Shown here: piece after piece, positions 18,728-27,552 of the stretch
How positions within the stretch are numbered: position 1 is the first letter of the stretch
Layout: each line of letters starts with the position of its first letter
Source: Alphaproteobacteria bacterium
GTDB lineage: Bacteria; Pseudomonadota; Alphaproteobacteria; Elsterales; Elsteraceae
Assembly (NCBI GenBank): GCA_004292755.1
Contig: RDXE01000076.1
Coordinates: forward strand, 1 to 48,376
DNA length: 48,376 nucleotides
Direction: 5' to 3'
Notes under the pieces: generated by a model
The model's database searches: none
What the model saw: the letters and a program-made list of their open reading frames with translations, nothing else
What the model was told of the DNA's origin: nothing
Position numbers and translations under genes: made by a program

Positions 18728-19222
18728 ATGGACGTTCAAGCAAAGATTCAAGAAGCGCTGGTCCTTGGCCGCGGTGACATGGCCAAGGCCGTGCGTGCCC
18801 TGCAGGATATGTGTGTGAAGGATGAACGGCTGCTGCGGGCGCTGATCCAGCCGTTCCTGCCGGGCATCTTGGCACACGCTGTCCAGAAGGCGATTGGGGC
18901 TGCAGGCGGACGGGTGCGCCAAGCCAGTGGCACACCGCCGCGCGCACCGGTCAGCACCGTCCAGAAGAATGGTTTGACCATCGTGAAGGGCCAGACGGGC
19001 CGCAAACCGCAGGCGGTTCCAACCTCCGTCCTGGATGCGTTGCTGGAAAAGCTGGGCCAGGAGTTGCCGGTCAAGCGTCCAGACCCGACACCGCGCCCCA
19101 AGACCGGGGCTGACATCGCCAATTTGCTGGGGGCTGACCCCAATGCCCCCTTGCCGCCAACTCGCGCTGGCAAGGTGCATCAGGCATCAATCCACGTGCT
19201 GGCGAAAAGCTTCAAGCGCTAG
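18728..19222 (+). CDS. Hypothetical protein with Pro-rich linker (164 aa)
   Basis: Not recognised. ATG 18728 is preceded by AAAGGGATCGGGT, a plausible ribosome-binding site, 59 bp after tldD. The first 60 residues are probably helical (MDVQAKIQEALVLGRGDMAK), the middle (about 65-105) is basic and low in complexity, and the rest is Pro/Lys-rich with a short helical patch (SVLDALLEKLGQEL) and a conserved-looking end (TGADIANLLGADPNAPLPP). There is no signal peptide or membrane segment, so it is cytoplasmic. Codon use resembles the neighbouring genes, which supports it being real. Confidence 0.65.
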   Translation: MDVQAKIQEALVLGRGDMAKAVRALQDMCVKDERLLRALIQPFLPGILAHAVQKAIGAAGGRVRQASGTPPRAPVSTVQKNGLTIVKGQTGRKPQAVPTSVLDALLEKLGQELPVKRPDPTPRPKTGADIANLLGADPNAPLPPTRAGKVHQASIHVLAKSFKR

Positions 19223-19268
19223 ACAGGTGCCCGGCCCAGGGGCCGCGCCTATTTGCCCGCTCTGGTGG

Positions 19269-19463
19269 TCAGCGCCCCGGCTGAGGGGGGTTCGAGGTGG
19301 GCATCAACTCGCTCACCATCCGCTCCAGGATTGAGGCATAGACGCGCAAGCGGGCCGCTTGATCGCTATCCCCACTCGACGTGCCGCCACTCTGCGCCAT
19401 GTCCTGAAAATCTTGCGCAACATAGCGGAGCAGACCGGCATGGGTGGCGAAGTAGGCAGACAT
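19269..19463 (-). CDS. Possible small protein (64 aa), weakly supported
   Basis: A 64-residue frame on the minus strand in the 351-bp gap between the 164-residue orphan and the DUF2141 gene. It starts at ATG 19463 with GAGAG about 8 nt upstream. The predicted product is amphipathic helical (MSAYFATHAGLLRYVAQDF and a second helix SILERMVSELMP) joined by a Gly/Ser/Asp linker, which looks like a natural protein rather than random frame. It is soluble with no signal peptide. No family is recognised. The rest of the gap shows no other credible gene. Confidence 0.4.
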   Translation of the reverse strand: MSAYFATHAGLLRYVAQDFQDMAQSGGTSSGDSDQAARLRVYASILERMVSELMPTSNPPQPGR

Positions 19464-19573
19464 CGCGGGGGTCTCTCAAAACGGGGCGGCAGCCGCAAGG
19501 GCACCACCGGGGGGCTCGTTGCTGCGATGCAGCACCGGGGTCTGTGCATAGCACGCGCGTATGTGGAGGTCCC

Positions 19574-20035
19574 ATGAACGGTTTGTCACGCGGCCTTCTG
19601 TCTGGCGCAGTGCTGATCGGCTTGACCTTCGGTGCCAATGCGACTGAACTGACAGTTCAACTGACAGGTATCAGTGATGGTCGCGGCGATGTGCTGGTCA
19701 TCGCTTGTGACGAAACTGGTTACGCCGCTGAGATCACGGGTCGCAGCGCGACCCCGGCCTGCACCGCGCGTCAGGTGCGCGCAGCTGCAGCGGGTGACGT
19801 CACCGTGGTCCTGGGCAGCCTGCCACCGGGCCGCTACGCCATCCGCGCCTTCCATGACCACGACCGCGACGGACGCCTGGGGCGAGGCATTTTCGGCGTG
19901 CCAACGGAAGGATTTGGCTTTTCCAACAACCCGGACACCACCTTCGGCCCGCCTGACTTCGCGGCTGCCGCCGTTGAGATTAGCCGCCCGACCAGACTGT
20001 CGATCCGGCTGCGCTATCCCCTGGGCGCACCCTAG
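19574..20035 (+). CDS. DUF2141 family exported protein
   Basis: A 153-residue protein with a clear Sec signal peptide (hydrophobic core GLLSGAVLIGLTFGANA, cleavage probably after NATE or ANA) followed by one small beta-sandwich-like domain. The DUF2141 landmarks are visible: an opening LTVQLTGISDGRGDVLVI, then LPPGRYAIRAFHDHDRDGRL, and GFSNNPDTTFGPPDF near the end. ATG 19574 is preceded by TGGAGGT. Function of the family is not established; it is predicted to be periplasmic. The HDHDRDG stretch could bind a metal ion (inference). A perfect 13-bp inverted repeat starts 3 bp after the stop. Confidence 0.85.
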   Translation: MNGLSRGLLSGAVLIGLTFGANATELTVQLTGISDGRGDVLVIACDETGYAAEITGRSATPACTARQVRAAAAGDVTVVLGSLPPGRYAIRAFHDHDRDGRLGRGIFGVPTEGFGFSNNPDTTFGPPDFAAAAVEISRPTRLSIRLRYPLGAP

Positions 20036-20037
20036 GG

Positions 20038-20081
20038 CATCACCACACGGCTGGGTGAAAGCAACGAACCGTGTGGTGATG
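20038..20081. terminator. Hairpin between convergent genes, possible bidirectional terminator
   Basis: CATCACCACACGG (20038-20050) and CCGTGTGGTGATG (20069-20081) are perfect reverse complements with an 18-nt loop. It lies just after the DUF2141 stop, facing the convergent AsmA-like gene. Neither flank has a T-run, so it may act as a transcript 3'-end stabiliser or a binding site rather than a classical intrinsic terminator. Confidence 0.5.
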
Positions 20082-20138
20082 TGTGCAAGCACAAGCCTTT
20101 AGAGCAGGTCTGGTCAGCGAAGGTGTACTCACGCCGAT

Positions 20139-22577
20139 CTATGGCGCCTGTCCCGCGATCACCACACCATCGACCAGTGTGACTGCCTGGGCGCGACCGC
20201 CCGCGCGGGTCCAGCGTTGCTCCACCACGCGACCGGCTGCGTCAGCCGCCCGCACCAGCAAGCGCACCACGTCCCCCTCCTGGCTCACGGCGATCTGGCC
20301 CGCCTCCCCCGCAGCGGTGAGGGTGAGGAGGGTGATCGCGTCGCCTTGAACCTCCAGGCGAACCGCGGCGCGGGCAAAGCTGGTGCGGCCACGGCTCAAG
20401 GCGGTGAGCACGGCAGCATCAGCGCCCTGAGCCAGAGCCTCGGCCATCGCTGTCAGATCGCCGCTGATGCTGACGCCCTCTGCGGTTCCCGACACCGCAC
20501 CCGACGCCCCCGCCTCGGTCACAGCAACGCTACCAGCCACGCGGGCCAGACCATCCACACCCAGATCGGCCAGTACCGGCTCCAGCGCCAACGGCAACCC
20601 ATCGGTATCCAGCAAGAAACGACGCCCGTCCCGATCCGTTTGCTTCACGCGCATTTGACCAGTCGGCAAGGTCAGCGTGATATCCAGCATCGGTGCCGCC
20701 GTGCTGCCCGACACGATGACGGAGCCTCCCGAAGCGTCCAGCGGACCCAAGCGCACTTGTGGCAGCGCCACTGTCGCCTGCAGCACCCCGTCAGGCAGCA
20801 CCACGCCCAGACAGCGGGCCAGCGCCAACGGCAAGGGGCAGGTGGAGCGGAGTTGCCCCTCCAAGCTCAACTGGCTGCGCCCCTCGGCCGCAAGCGGGCC
20901 AGCGGGACCAAGGCCAAGCACGGCACCACGCCAGAAGCCTGTCGCCGACAGCGGCCCTGCCACCAGTTCCGCCACTTCGGTCGGATCGACGCCGGTGAGC
21001 GTCGCACTCACACTTCCGGTTCGGCTGGCAAGCACTAGGCCCATCCTGGGCCAGAGCGGCCCCCGCACCAGCATCGGTTGACCGTGCCAATCAATGGTTC
21101 CCTCAACGCTCACGCCCGTGGGGCTGAGATCAAAGGTGATGTCGGCCGGGTGCGCGCCGCCAAGACGCACATGTCCGGCAAAGCGCGCTGGGGCTGCTGC
21201 GGCGAACAGGGTCCCGCCGACCGTGACATTGCGCCCCTCCCACATCGCAGAAAGCTGGTCGAGCACCATCACACCAGCATTGCCTCCACCCGTGGCGCGC
21301 ACGCCCTCCAGCGCCACATCGCCGACTGTCAGGCGCTGGATCACCACCTCCGCCCGTCCATCCCAGTCAGGGATGATCGCCAGAGGAAGGTCTGGCAGTG
21401 TGAGCTGATCCAAGCGCAGCAGCAGGTCGAGACGGGGGCGGGCCGCATCACCAGTGGCTGCACCCAGAGTGGCAGCACCGTCGATGCGGCTGTCGCCAAG
21501 GCTCACATCCAAGTCACGCAGCACAAGGCGTCGGGGTGTCCAATCCACCACGGCAATGCCAGCGGCATCGCGGGCCAGCGGCGCTGGCAGAGCCGGTGCG
21601 GCCCCCAACCACCAGCCGAGTGGACGGCGCAGATCATCGGCGCCGAACTCCAGCCGCCCTTCCAGTCGGTCCTCAGTCCAGCGCCCATCGGAAAAGGCAA
21701 GATGCAGGTCGCCCGGCAAGTGCGCTTCCGCCCAAGGGATGCGGATGCCCTCAGCACCCGCCGCGGCCTCCAACACCAAACCGCGCACCGGCCCACCACG
21801 CCAGCGCGCCGTCTCAGCCGTCAGGCGCAGGTGAACCGGCAACTGCGGCGCACTCCCAAGCCGCCCCGGCGCCTGCAGCAGATGATCGATCACGAGGGAG
21901 GGCACCGCCACCTCGACAGTCAGCTGTGGGGCGGCAAAGGCCATCTCCGCGTGACCTGTGAGGCGCAGCAACCCCGTGACATAACTGGCTGCCGTCAACC
22001 GCAGACTGGTGGGGTCCAGGCTGATGTCGCCTTCCAGCACGCCAGCGGGGCGCAGCATCCCAGGCGGTTCTGCGATGCCCATGGTGGCGAGTAAGGCCTT
22101 GGGGTCGGCAATCTCGGCCCGCACGCGCCCATCCAGCTGCTGGCCGCGCAGCACACCGGAGAGACGCGCCGTGCTGCCGAGGGCCGTCACGGTGGCGCTG
22201 ATGGCTGGGTCGGAGCCGGGGGTGAGTGTCCCCTCCACCCGGAGGCTGCTAGACCCAAGGGTGAACCGGCGTTGACCCTCGCGCGTCTCGTAGGAGGCTC
22301 GGAGCGCCTCCACCCGCTGCCCGCTGGGCAAGTGGACGGTCAGGCTCTGCACCTGCACCGATGGTGCTGGCATCACCAGCCCCAGATCAATTTCCACCCG
22401 CGGGCTCGGCACAAGGATCAGACGTGGCCGCTCCACCACGGCATCCTGGCCCAAGTGATCCGCGACGGCGCGGATCAGGCGCGCTTCGTCCCATTGGGAT
22501 GTCAGCCGCCACGCCATCGCTGCGGCGGCCAGTGCTACAAGACAGCACAGGGCAAAGACCCATCGGCCGATGGTCAC
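20139..22577 (-). CDS. AsmA/TamB-like large envelope protein (812 aa)
   Basis: A large protein with a short cytoplasmic N-terminus, one membrane helix (WVFALCCLVALAAAAMAW, about residues 6-24) and about 780 residues predicted in the periplasm, made of repeating beta-strand segments such as LDLLLRLDQLTLPDLPLAI and LDITLTLPTGQMRVKQ. This is the architecture of the AsmA/TamB/YhdP group of bridge-like lipid-transfer or outer-membrane biogenesis proteins. The assignment is to the general group, not to a named member. GTG 22577 is preferred because AGGAG lies about 7 nt upstream and it starts directly before the helix; a longer frame from 22628 adds uncharacteristic residues. The gene is 91 bp downstream of the PilZ-like gene. 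Confidence 0.7.
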   Translation of the reverse strand: MTIGRWVFALCCLVALAAAAMAWRLTSQWDEARLIRAVADHLGQDAVVERPRLILVPSPRVEIDLGLVMPAPSVQVQSLTVHLPSGQRVEALRASYETREGQRRFTLGSSSLRVEGTLTPGSDPAISATVTALGSTARLSGVLRGQQLDGRVRAEIADPKALLATMGIAEPPGMLRPAGVLEGDISLDPTSLRLTAASYVTGLLRLTGHAEMAFAAPQLTVEVAVPSLVIDHLLQAPGRLGSAPQLPVHLRLTAETARWRGGPVRGLVLEAAAGAEGIRIPWAEAHLPGDLHLAFSDGRWTEDRLEGRLEFGADDLRRPLGWWLGAAPALPAPLARDAAGIAVVDWTPRRLVLRDLDVSLGDSRIDGAATLGAATGDAARPRLDLLLRLDQLTLPDLPLAIIPDWDGRAEVVIQRLTVGDVALEGVRATGGGNAGVMVLDQLSAMWEGRNVTVGGTLFAAAAPARFAGHVRLGGAHPADITFDLSPTGVSVEGTIDWHGQPMLVRGPLWPRMGLVLASRTGSVSATLTGVDPTEVAELVAGPLSATGFWRGAVLGLGPAGPLAAEGRSQLSLEGQLRSTCPLPLALARCLGVVLPDGVLQATVALPQVRLGPLDASGGSVIVSGSTAAPMLDITLTLPTGQMRVKQTDRDGRRFLLDTDGLPLALEPVLADLGVDGLARVAGSVAVTEAGASGAVSGTAEGVSISGDLTAMAEALAQGADAAVLTALSRGRTSFARAAVRLEVQGDAITLLTLTAAGEAGQIAVSQEGDVVRLLVRAADAAGRVVEQRWTRAGGRAQAVTLVDGVVIAGQAP

Positions 22578-22668
22578 ATCCGCACTCCTGATCTGGTCAC
22601 ATGCGCAGGCCGCACGGTCCCATCCCATGCGCGACCAGCACGTCCGGCGCCCAGATCCCTCCGGCCAA

Positions 22669-23022
22669 TCAGGCGCGGGCGATGCGGGCCAACTCAGTCA
22701 GGGATTCTTGATCCAGACGGGTGAAGCGGAATTGTGCGGCGCGCTCCTGCGCGTCATAGCGCACCACCATACCAACTGCGGTCAAGACCCGTCCGGGGAT
22801 GGCGATTCGCATCGGTACTTCGGTGCCCTCAGGTGCGGGAGGCGCTGGCATCCGCAGACGCATGCCGCCGAGAGACCAATCCAGCGTGTCAAACACCCCG
22901 TGGGGAAGTTGCACCCGCAAGCGCGGCGCGCCTGCAATGGGACGCGCAGACGCACCGCCTAGACGGCTGGCACGCACGGTGCCTAGCAGATCCAAAGCCA
23001 ATGCCTGACGCGTGTCACTCAT
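22669..23022 (-). CDS. PilZ-like domain protein
   Basis: A 117-residue cytoplasmic protein that probably consists of one PilZ domain. PilZ domains bind c-di-GMP through an RxxxR segment and a D/NxSxxG strand. Here LDWSLGGMRLRMP matches the second motif in form, and the following strands (EVPMRIAIPGR, TAVGMVVRYDAQERAAQFRF) fit the PilZ barrel. A clear RxxxR is harder to place: RASRLGGASARP is a candidate, so c-di-GMP binding is uncertain. ATG 23022 is favoured over GTG 23034; both have weak ribosome-binding sites. The gene lies between the TAXI-type protein and the AsmA-like protein on the same strand. Confidence 0.65.
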   Translation of the reverse strand: MSDTRQALALDLLGTVRASRLGGASARPIAGAPRLRVQLPHGVFDTLDWSLGGMRLRMPAPPAPEGTEVPMRIAIPGRVLTAVGMVVRYDAQERAAQFRFTRLDQESLTELARIARA

Positions 23023-23186
23023 GCTGAGCACCACCCACCTTCAACCAAGCCGTTACCAAGACGCGCTTGATACGCGATGCGACCAAGTCCTGTCCGTGAC
23101 GGTCGTCACTCTTTACAGAAAATTGTTGGAAAATGCGCCTCCAATCGCGTTGCGAAGCGGTAACAGTCCCTTGATCTGCCAGCACT

Positions 23187-24245
23187 TTATGGCGCTGGTG
23201 AGGCAAGCAGCCCTGCATCGCGGTACCAGCGCTGCGCACCCAGGTGCAACGGTACCCTCACCCCCGCTAGCGCCTGCTGCGGCCTTGCGTCACGCGCCTC
23301 GGCCGAGCCGGTGAACATCAATCGAAGCGTCGCCGGGTGCCACAGCGAGCGGGTGATCTGGAACACCAGATCGAGATCGCTGTCCGCTGGAACGAACAGC
23401 TGGGTCGGTACACCGACTGTGGTCGCCATCGCCCCACCCTCCACCAGGGTGACGGGCAATTGGCGCGGTACGAGGTATAGACGGTCAGCGATCAGCTTTG
23501 CCGCCTCGGCTGCGGACAACGGCACCAGCTTCAGCCGCCCCTCCACCAGTCCAGGCCAGGGCTGGGGCCAAGTCGCCAGCACCAGGGCCGCGGGCAGGCG
23601 CCCATCGGCGACGGTGGCCACGGCATCGTCGCTTTCAACGAATCGGATGAGATCAGTCTGGAAGCCCAGCGCCGTCGCCATCTCCCGCAACAGGCTGGAG
23701 GGCTGGCCCTGGGCAAGGCCGACTGCAATCTCGCCGTCGGTCAAGTCACCCAGCCGAGTGGCTTGGCTGGAGGCTGGCACCAGCAGGTGCAGTTCTTCAA
23801 CGAACAGCGTGCCGACGGTCCTAAGGGCTGCTTGCGCTCCAGCACTGGCCTCATAGCTGCGCACGGCGTCCGCTGCCGACAACACCACGCCATCGATCTG
23901 GCGTCGCGTCACCTGGTCCAAGGCATCGGCAACGCCAGTCAACGCCTGGGCTGCCGCCAGCATCCCCGGCACCCCGCAGGAGCCGCCACGCTCGCACGGT
24001 CGACCACCCGGTGGATTGGACAGCCCGCTGGCCACCAGCGCCGCCACAGCAAAGGTTGGGCTGTCGACTGTCGGCGCCCCGATTCGGAACATCCTGGGCT
24101 GCGCTACGGTTTGCGCCGTGGCCGCACCGGATAAGGCGAGGATAATGGACCACACCACCATCAAGGCGGGAATACTGCGGAGGCGAGTATGGTCCCAATG
24201 GGGAGTCAGACAGTCGCGGCGATCCAATCGCAGGTGCAACCCCAT
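23187..24245 (-). CDS. TAXI-family TRAP-type periplasmic solute-binding protein
   Basis: A predicted exported substrate-binding protein of the TAXI (NMT1-like) group. After a hydrophobic signal core (ALMVVWSIILALSGAATA) the mature part opens with FRIGAPTVDSPTFAVAALVA, in place of the usual glycine-rich TAXI opening, followed by a Cys-Gly segment CGVPGMLAAAQALTGVADAL and a second lobe with LLVPASSQATRLGDLTDGEI. ATG 24245 has AGGA about 8 nt upstream but gives a long basic n-region; ATG 24161 would give a compact signal with no ribosome-binding site. No TRAP membrane component (DctQM-like) is found in the window, so it may act as an orphan sensor or with distant permease genes. Two Cys pairs in the N-lobe could form disulfides (inference). 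Confidence 0.7.
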   Translation of the reverse strand: MGLHLRLDRRDCLTPHWDHTRLRSIPALMVVWSIILALSGAATAQTVAQPRMFRIGAPTVDSPTFAVAALVASGLSNPPGGRPCERGGSCGVPGMLAAAQALTGVADALDQVTRRQIDGVVLSAADAVRSYEASAGAQAALRTVGTLFVEELHLLVPASSQATRLGDLTDGEIAVGLAQGQPSSLLREMATALGFQTDLIRFVESDDAVATVADGRLPAALVLATWPQPWPGLVEGRLKLVPLSAAEAAKLIADRLYLVPRQLPVTLVEGGAMATTVGVPTQLFVPADSDLDLVFQITRSLWHPATLRLMFTGSAEARDARPQQALAGVRVPLHLGAQRWYRDAGLLASPAP

Positions 24246-24435
24246 GGGGCCAGTCCTGGCGTACCGACCTGCGACCCCCGGGAGCAGGAGTGCGGCGGCA
24301 TCACTTGACACCCAAACAATAGGTAGACCTTCGCCACCACTCAAGGGGACGAGATCACGCAGGCAAACTCAGCCCCCACTGTGGCCCCCCAGACACGGCA
24401 GCCAAGGAGGACTGACCCGCACGCCAGGTGGCAGC

Positions 24436-26064
24436 TCAGCGCCGACGCAACATCGCCCCCAACACGCCGCGGACAATCTGCCGACCGACTTCGCTGCCCA
24501 CTGTTCGCACCACGGTTTTGGCGAGTGTTGCCCCAAGGCCTTCCGGTGCCCGGGGCTGCACGGTGCGCCGCGGCGCTTGCGGGGCGCGCGGGGCTGCGGT
24601 GCCGCCCCCGCTACGCCAGGGATTGGGCGCTCGCTCTTGCGGAGCGGGTGTCTCCCACCCTGCCCCACCGCCGCGTCGCCCGCTGGACGGTACCGGGGGA
24701 GCCGTGGGCGCTGGGGTCGTGGTTGGTATGCCCAGCACGGAGCCCAGGGTGCCGAACCAGCCGCCTTCCTCCGGCGGGGTCTCGGCTGCCCCCGCAAGCA
24801 CCTCGTAGGCGCTTTGGCGGTCGATTGGCGCGTCATACTCTCCTGCAAACGGGCTACCCGCCAGCACCTGCGCCCGCTCGTCTTGCGTGAGGGGGCCGAT
24901 GCGGCTTCCTGGCGGCAGCACGAAGGCACGCTCCACTGGGGTCGGCACGCCCCGCTCATCCAGCACGCTGATCAGCGCCTCGCCAACTGCCAGTTCGGTG
25001 ATGGCCTCGGCGGTATCGATCTTGCGGTTGGGGCGAAAGGTTTCCGCAGCCGCGCGCACGGCCTTCTGGTCACGCGGCGTAAAGGCCCGCAGCGCGTGTT
25101 GCACCCGGTTGCCCAGCTGCGCCAGGACGGTATCCGGCACATCCAGCGGATTCTGGGTGATGAAGTAGACACCCACCCCCTTTGACCGGATCAGGCGAAC
25201 CACGCGCTCCACTTCATCAACCAGGGCCTTTGGTGCGTCAGAGAATAGCAAATGCGCTTCATCAAAGAAAAAGCACAGCTTTGGCCGATCTAGATCACCG
25301 ACCTCCGGCATCTGCTCAAACAGTTCTGCCAACAGCCAGAGCAGAAACGTGGCGTACAGCGTTGGTCGATTGACCAGCTTGTCTGCCGCCAGCACGTTCA
25401 CGATGCCGCGCCCATCGGCATCGGTCATCAACAAGTGCTCTAGATCCAGCGCTGGTTCGCCAAAGAAGCGATCACCACCCTGATCCTCCAATTGCAGCAG
25501 GCCGCGCTGAATAGCACCGACCGAAGCCGTGGTGACATTGCCGTACTGAACTGCAAGGTCACGCGCGTTCTCGGCAACATATTGAAGAACGGCGCGCAGA
25601 TCCTTCAGGTCCAGCAGCAGCCAGCCATTGTCGTCGGCGACACGAAAGACAATCGCCAGAACCCCGGCCTGTACCTCGGTTAGACCAAGCAGGCGCGCGA
25701 ACAGCAGTGGACCAAGATCAGACACAGTAGCGCGCAATGGGTGGCCCTGCTCACCCAACAAATCCCAAAACACAGTTGGATTTGCTTGAAATGTTGGATT
25801 GTATCCAATGGCGCGACAGCGTTCCATCAGTTTGGGCTTTGGTTCACCCCGTGCGGCAAGACCAGACAGATCACCCTTGATGTCGGCTACAAACACGGGA
25901 ACACCCGCCTGGCTCAACCCCTCGACGATGGTTTGCAGCGTGACAGTCTTGCCTGTGCCGGTCGCCCCCGCGATCAGGCCATGTCGGTTGGCGAGACGCG
26001 GCGAGAGGGAGATGTCAGTACGGCCAACGCGGCCAATCGGAATATCAGCAACAGGCTCGGACAT
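24436..26064 (-). CDS. HerA-like P-loop ATPase (DUF853 family)
   Basis: A cytoplasmic HerA/FtsK-superfamily ATPase of the DUF853 group, annotated variously as helicase HerA-like. Walker A is GATGTGKT at residues 33-40 and Walker B is LCFFFDEAH at about 263-271; the sensor-like segment [16 protein letters not shown] and arginine-containing [15 protein letters not shown] follow. The C-terminal 120 residues are a Pro/Gly/Arg-rich linker plus a short basic helical tail ([14 protein letters not shown]) resembling the usual membrane- or DNA-associating end. ATG 26064 has GAGGA upstream and matches the family start [12 protein letters not shown]; the longer frame from 26220 is rejected. The 542-residue length is slightly above the usual 500, due to the linker. 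Its biological role is unproven. Confidence 0.88.
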   Translation of the reverse strand: MSEPVADIPIGRVGRTDISLSPRLANRHGLIAGATGTGKTVTLQTIVEGLSQAGVPVFVADIKGDLSGLAARGEPKPKLMERCRAIGYNPTFQANPTVFWDLLGEQGHPLRATVSDLGPLLFARLLGLTEVQAGVLAIVFRVADDNGWLLLDLKDLRAVLQYVAENARDLAVQYGNVTTASVGAIQRGLLQLEDQGGDRFFGEPALDLEHLLMTDADGRGIVNVLAADKLVNRPTLYATFLLWLLAELFEQMPEVGDLDRPKLCFFFDEAHLLFSDAPKALVDEVERVVRLIRSKGVGVYFITQNPLDVPDTVLAQLGNRVQHALRAFTPRDQKAVRAAAETFRPNRKIDTAEAITELAVGEALISVLDERGVPTPVERAFVLPPGSRIGPLTQDERAQVLAGSPFAGEYDAPIDRQSAYEVLAGAAETPPEEGGWFGTLGSVLGIPTTTPAPTAPPVPSSGRRGGGAGWETPAPQERAPNPWRSGGGTAAPRAPQAPRRTVQPRAPEGLGATLAKTVVRTVGSEVGRQIVRGVLGAMLRRR

Positions 26065-26191
26065 CGGTGATCCTCGATCAGCGCGGGATGGCTGGTTACA
26101 GATGGCAACGTGCTGGCTCAATTGCCAGCGTCTGGACAAGCGATGGCCGGTTCCGTCATACACAGACGCGAGTTGAGCGCGGGAAACGGGC

Positions 26192-26584
26192 ATGTATTCC
26201 AAGACCACCGAGGGAATCACCGTAACGGTTCAGCCGTTTTATCTGGCGGAGCAGTCCTCTCCCGATGAGGGGCACTACGTCTGGGCCTACCATGTTCGGA
26301 TCGAAAATGGTGGGCGACAGACCGTGCAACTCAAGACTCGCTATTGGCGGATCACCGATGCCCATGGCCGGGTCCAGGAAGTGCGCGGTGCAGGCGTGGT
26401 TGGGGAGCAGCCAGTTTTGGATCCGGGCGATTTCTTTGAATACACCTCGGGCACCCCGCTCTCGACACCGTCGGGAATCATGACCGGCACCTATCAGATG
26501 GAAGCGTCAGACGGGCGCCAGTTTGATGCCGAAATTCCTGCCTTCTCGCTCGACTCCCCGCACCAGTCGATCCGTCTGAACTGA
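26192..26584 (+). CDS. apaG: ApaG protein (DUF525)
   Basis: A small cytoplasmic fibronectin-III-like protein of 130 residues. Family landmarks are [13 protein letters not shown], the [14 protein letters not shown] strand pair, [38 protein letters not shown] and the glycine-rich [11 protein letters not shown]. ApaG is linked in enterobacteria to Ap4A metabolism and Co2+ resistance, but its biochemical activity is unclear. It starts at ATG 26192, divergent from the HerA-like gene across 127 bp. The following 218 bp to folE hold no gene, only an imperfect GGCC/GGCC-flanked hairpin (about 26609-26639) without a T-run. Confidence 0.95.
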   Translation: MYSKTTEGITVTVQPFYLAEQSSPDEGHYVWAYHVRIENGGRQTVQLKTRYWRITDAHGRVQEVRGAGVVGEQPVLDPGDFFEYTSGTPLSTPSGIMTGTYQMEASDGRQFDAEIPAFSLDSPHQSIRLN

Positions 26585-26802
26585 CGGTTGCATCCCCTTG
26601 GACGGATGAGGCCTGCGGCACCCTGCCACAGAGGCCATTGACCAACCGCGACCTCGTGTCATTTCATTCTTGTGGGCGCTGATGCCGAGCGTCCATCAAC
26701 CCTTTGATCCATCTGGGTTTTTCCCGCGTATAGGGATTGTCCGGGGGTGACAAGGCCGCAGCCGCACCCGCGCGGCCCATCGCATCAAGAAGGAATGCCA
26801 CC

Positions 26803-27435
26803 ATGAATGCCGCCACCTTGCACCAGTTGAAGCGCGATCTGCCGCCCAGCACACGTCCGTCCCGCGAAGAGGCGGAACGGGCCGTGCGGACCTTGATCGA
26901 ATGGGCTGGTGATGACCCGGACCGGGAAGGTTTGGTCGACACCCCCTCGCGCGTGGTGCGCGCTTACGAGGAATGGTTTGCTGGCTACGGGATTGATCCC
27001 GTTGATGTGTTGCAGCGCACATTTGAAGAAACCGATGGCTACGATGAAATGGTGCTGCTGCGGGACATTCGCTTCGAAAGCTTTTGCGAGCACCACATCG
27101 CCCCAATTATTGGCAAGGTTCACGTCGCTTACTTGCCAGAGCGGCGGGTGGTTGGCATTTCCAAACTGGCGCGCGTGGTTGAAGCCTATGCCAAGCGCAT
27201 GCAAATCCAGGAAAAGATGACCGCACAGATCGCCAATGCGCTGCACGAGGTGCTGCAACCCAAGGGGGTTGCTGTGGTGGTGGAAGCCCAGCACCAGTGC
27301 ATGACCACCCGCGGCATTCACAAGCCCGGCGTGTCGATGGTGACCAGCCGGATGCTGGGGGCGTTCCGCGATGATGCAGCAACCCGGCGTGAGTTCTTGT
27401 CGATGATCCAGACGGGCAACTCCGCCGCAGTCTGA
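26803..27435 (+). CDS. folE: GTP cyclohydrolase I
   Basis: Converts GTP to 7,8-dihydroneopterin triphosphate, the first step of folate (tetrahydrofolate) synthesis; cytoplasmic homodecamer. The zinc ligands Cys95 and His98 in FCEHHIAP and Cys166 in [10 protein letters not shown] are all present, so this is the zinc-dependent FolE type IA enzyme, not the metal-promiscuous FolE2. The active-site segment [20 protein letters not shown] is intact. ATG 26803 follows AAGGA by about 8 nt and gives 210 residues, the usual length. A strong intrinsic terminator follows 57 bp after the stop. Confidence 0.97.
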   Translation: MNAATLHQLKRDLPPSTRPSREEAERAVRTLIEWAGDDPDREGLVDTPSRVVRAYEEWFAGYGIDPVDVLQRTFEETDGYDEMVLLRDIRFESFCEHHIAPIIGKVHVAYLPERRVVGISKLARVVEAYAKRMQIQEKMTAQIANALHEVLQPKGVAVVVEAQHQCMTTRGIHKPGVSMVTSRMLGAFRDDAATRREFLSMIQTGNSAAV

Positions 27436-27491
27436 CAACAGGACGCAGCGGTCGGCAGTTGTCGCTTATCCGCAACAGGCGCATGGATATG

Positions 27492-27524
27492 CCGCCCCGC
27501 ATGGAATTGTGCCATGCGGGGCGG
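27492..27524 (+). terminator. Intrinsic terminator after folE, upstream of cytochrome c gene
   Basis: A perfect 13-bp stem, CCGCCCCGCATGG (27492-27504) with CCATGCGGGGCGG (27512-27524), a 7-nt AATTGTG loop, then TTTCGTTTC. This is a textbook Rho-independent terminator. Its end is only 28 nt before the cytochrome c start codon and 14 nt before the GGAGGA ribosome-binding site. Confidence 0.85.
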
Positions 27525-27552
27525 TTTCGTTTCTCCCCGGAGGACCCGTCCA

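Noticed and set aside
26609-26639. GGCC-flanked imperfect hairpin after apaG as an apaG terminator
   Set aside because: The stem is interrupted and no T-run follows; kept only as a remark, not as a feature.
26704-26734. TTGATC and TATAGG as a folE promoter
   Set aside because: Spacing is 19 bp and both elements are weak matches, so it does not stand out from background.
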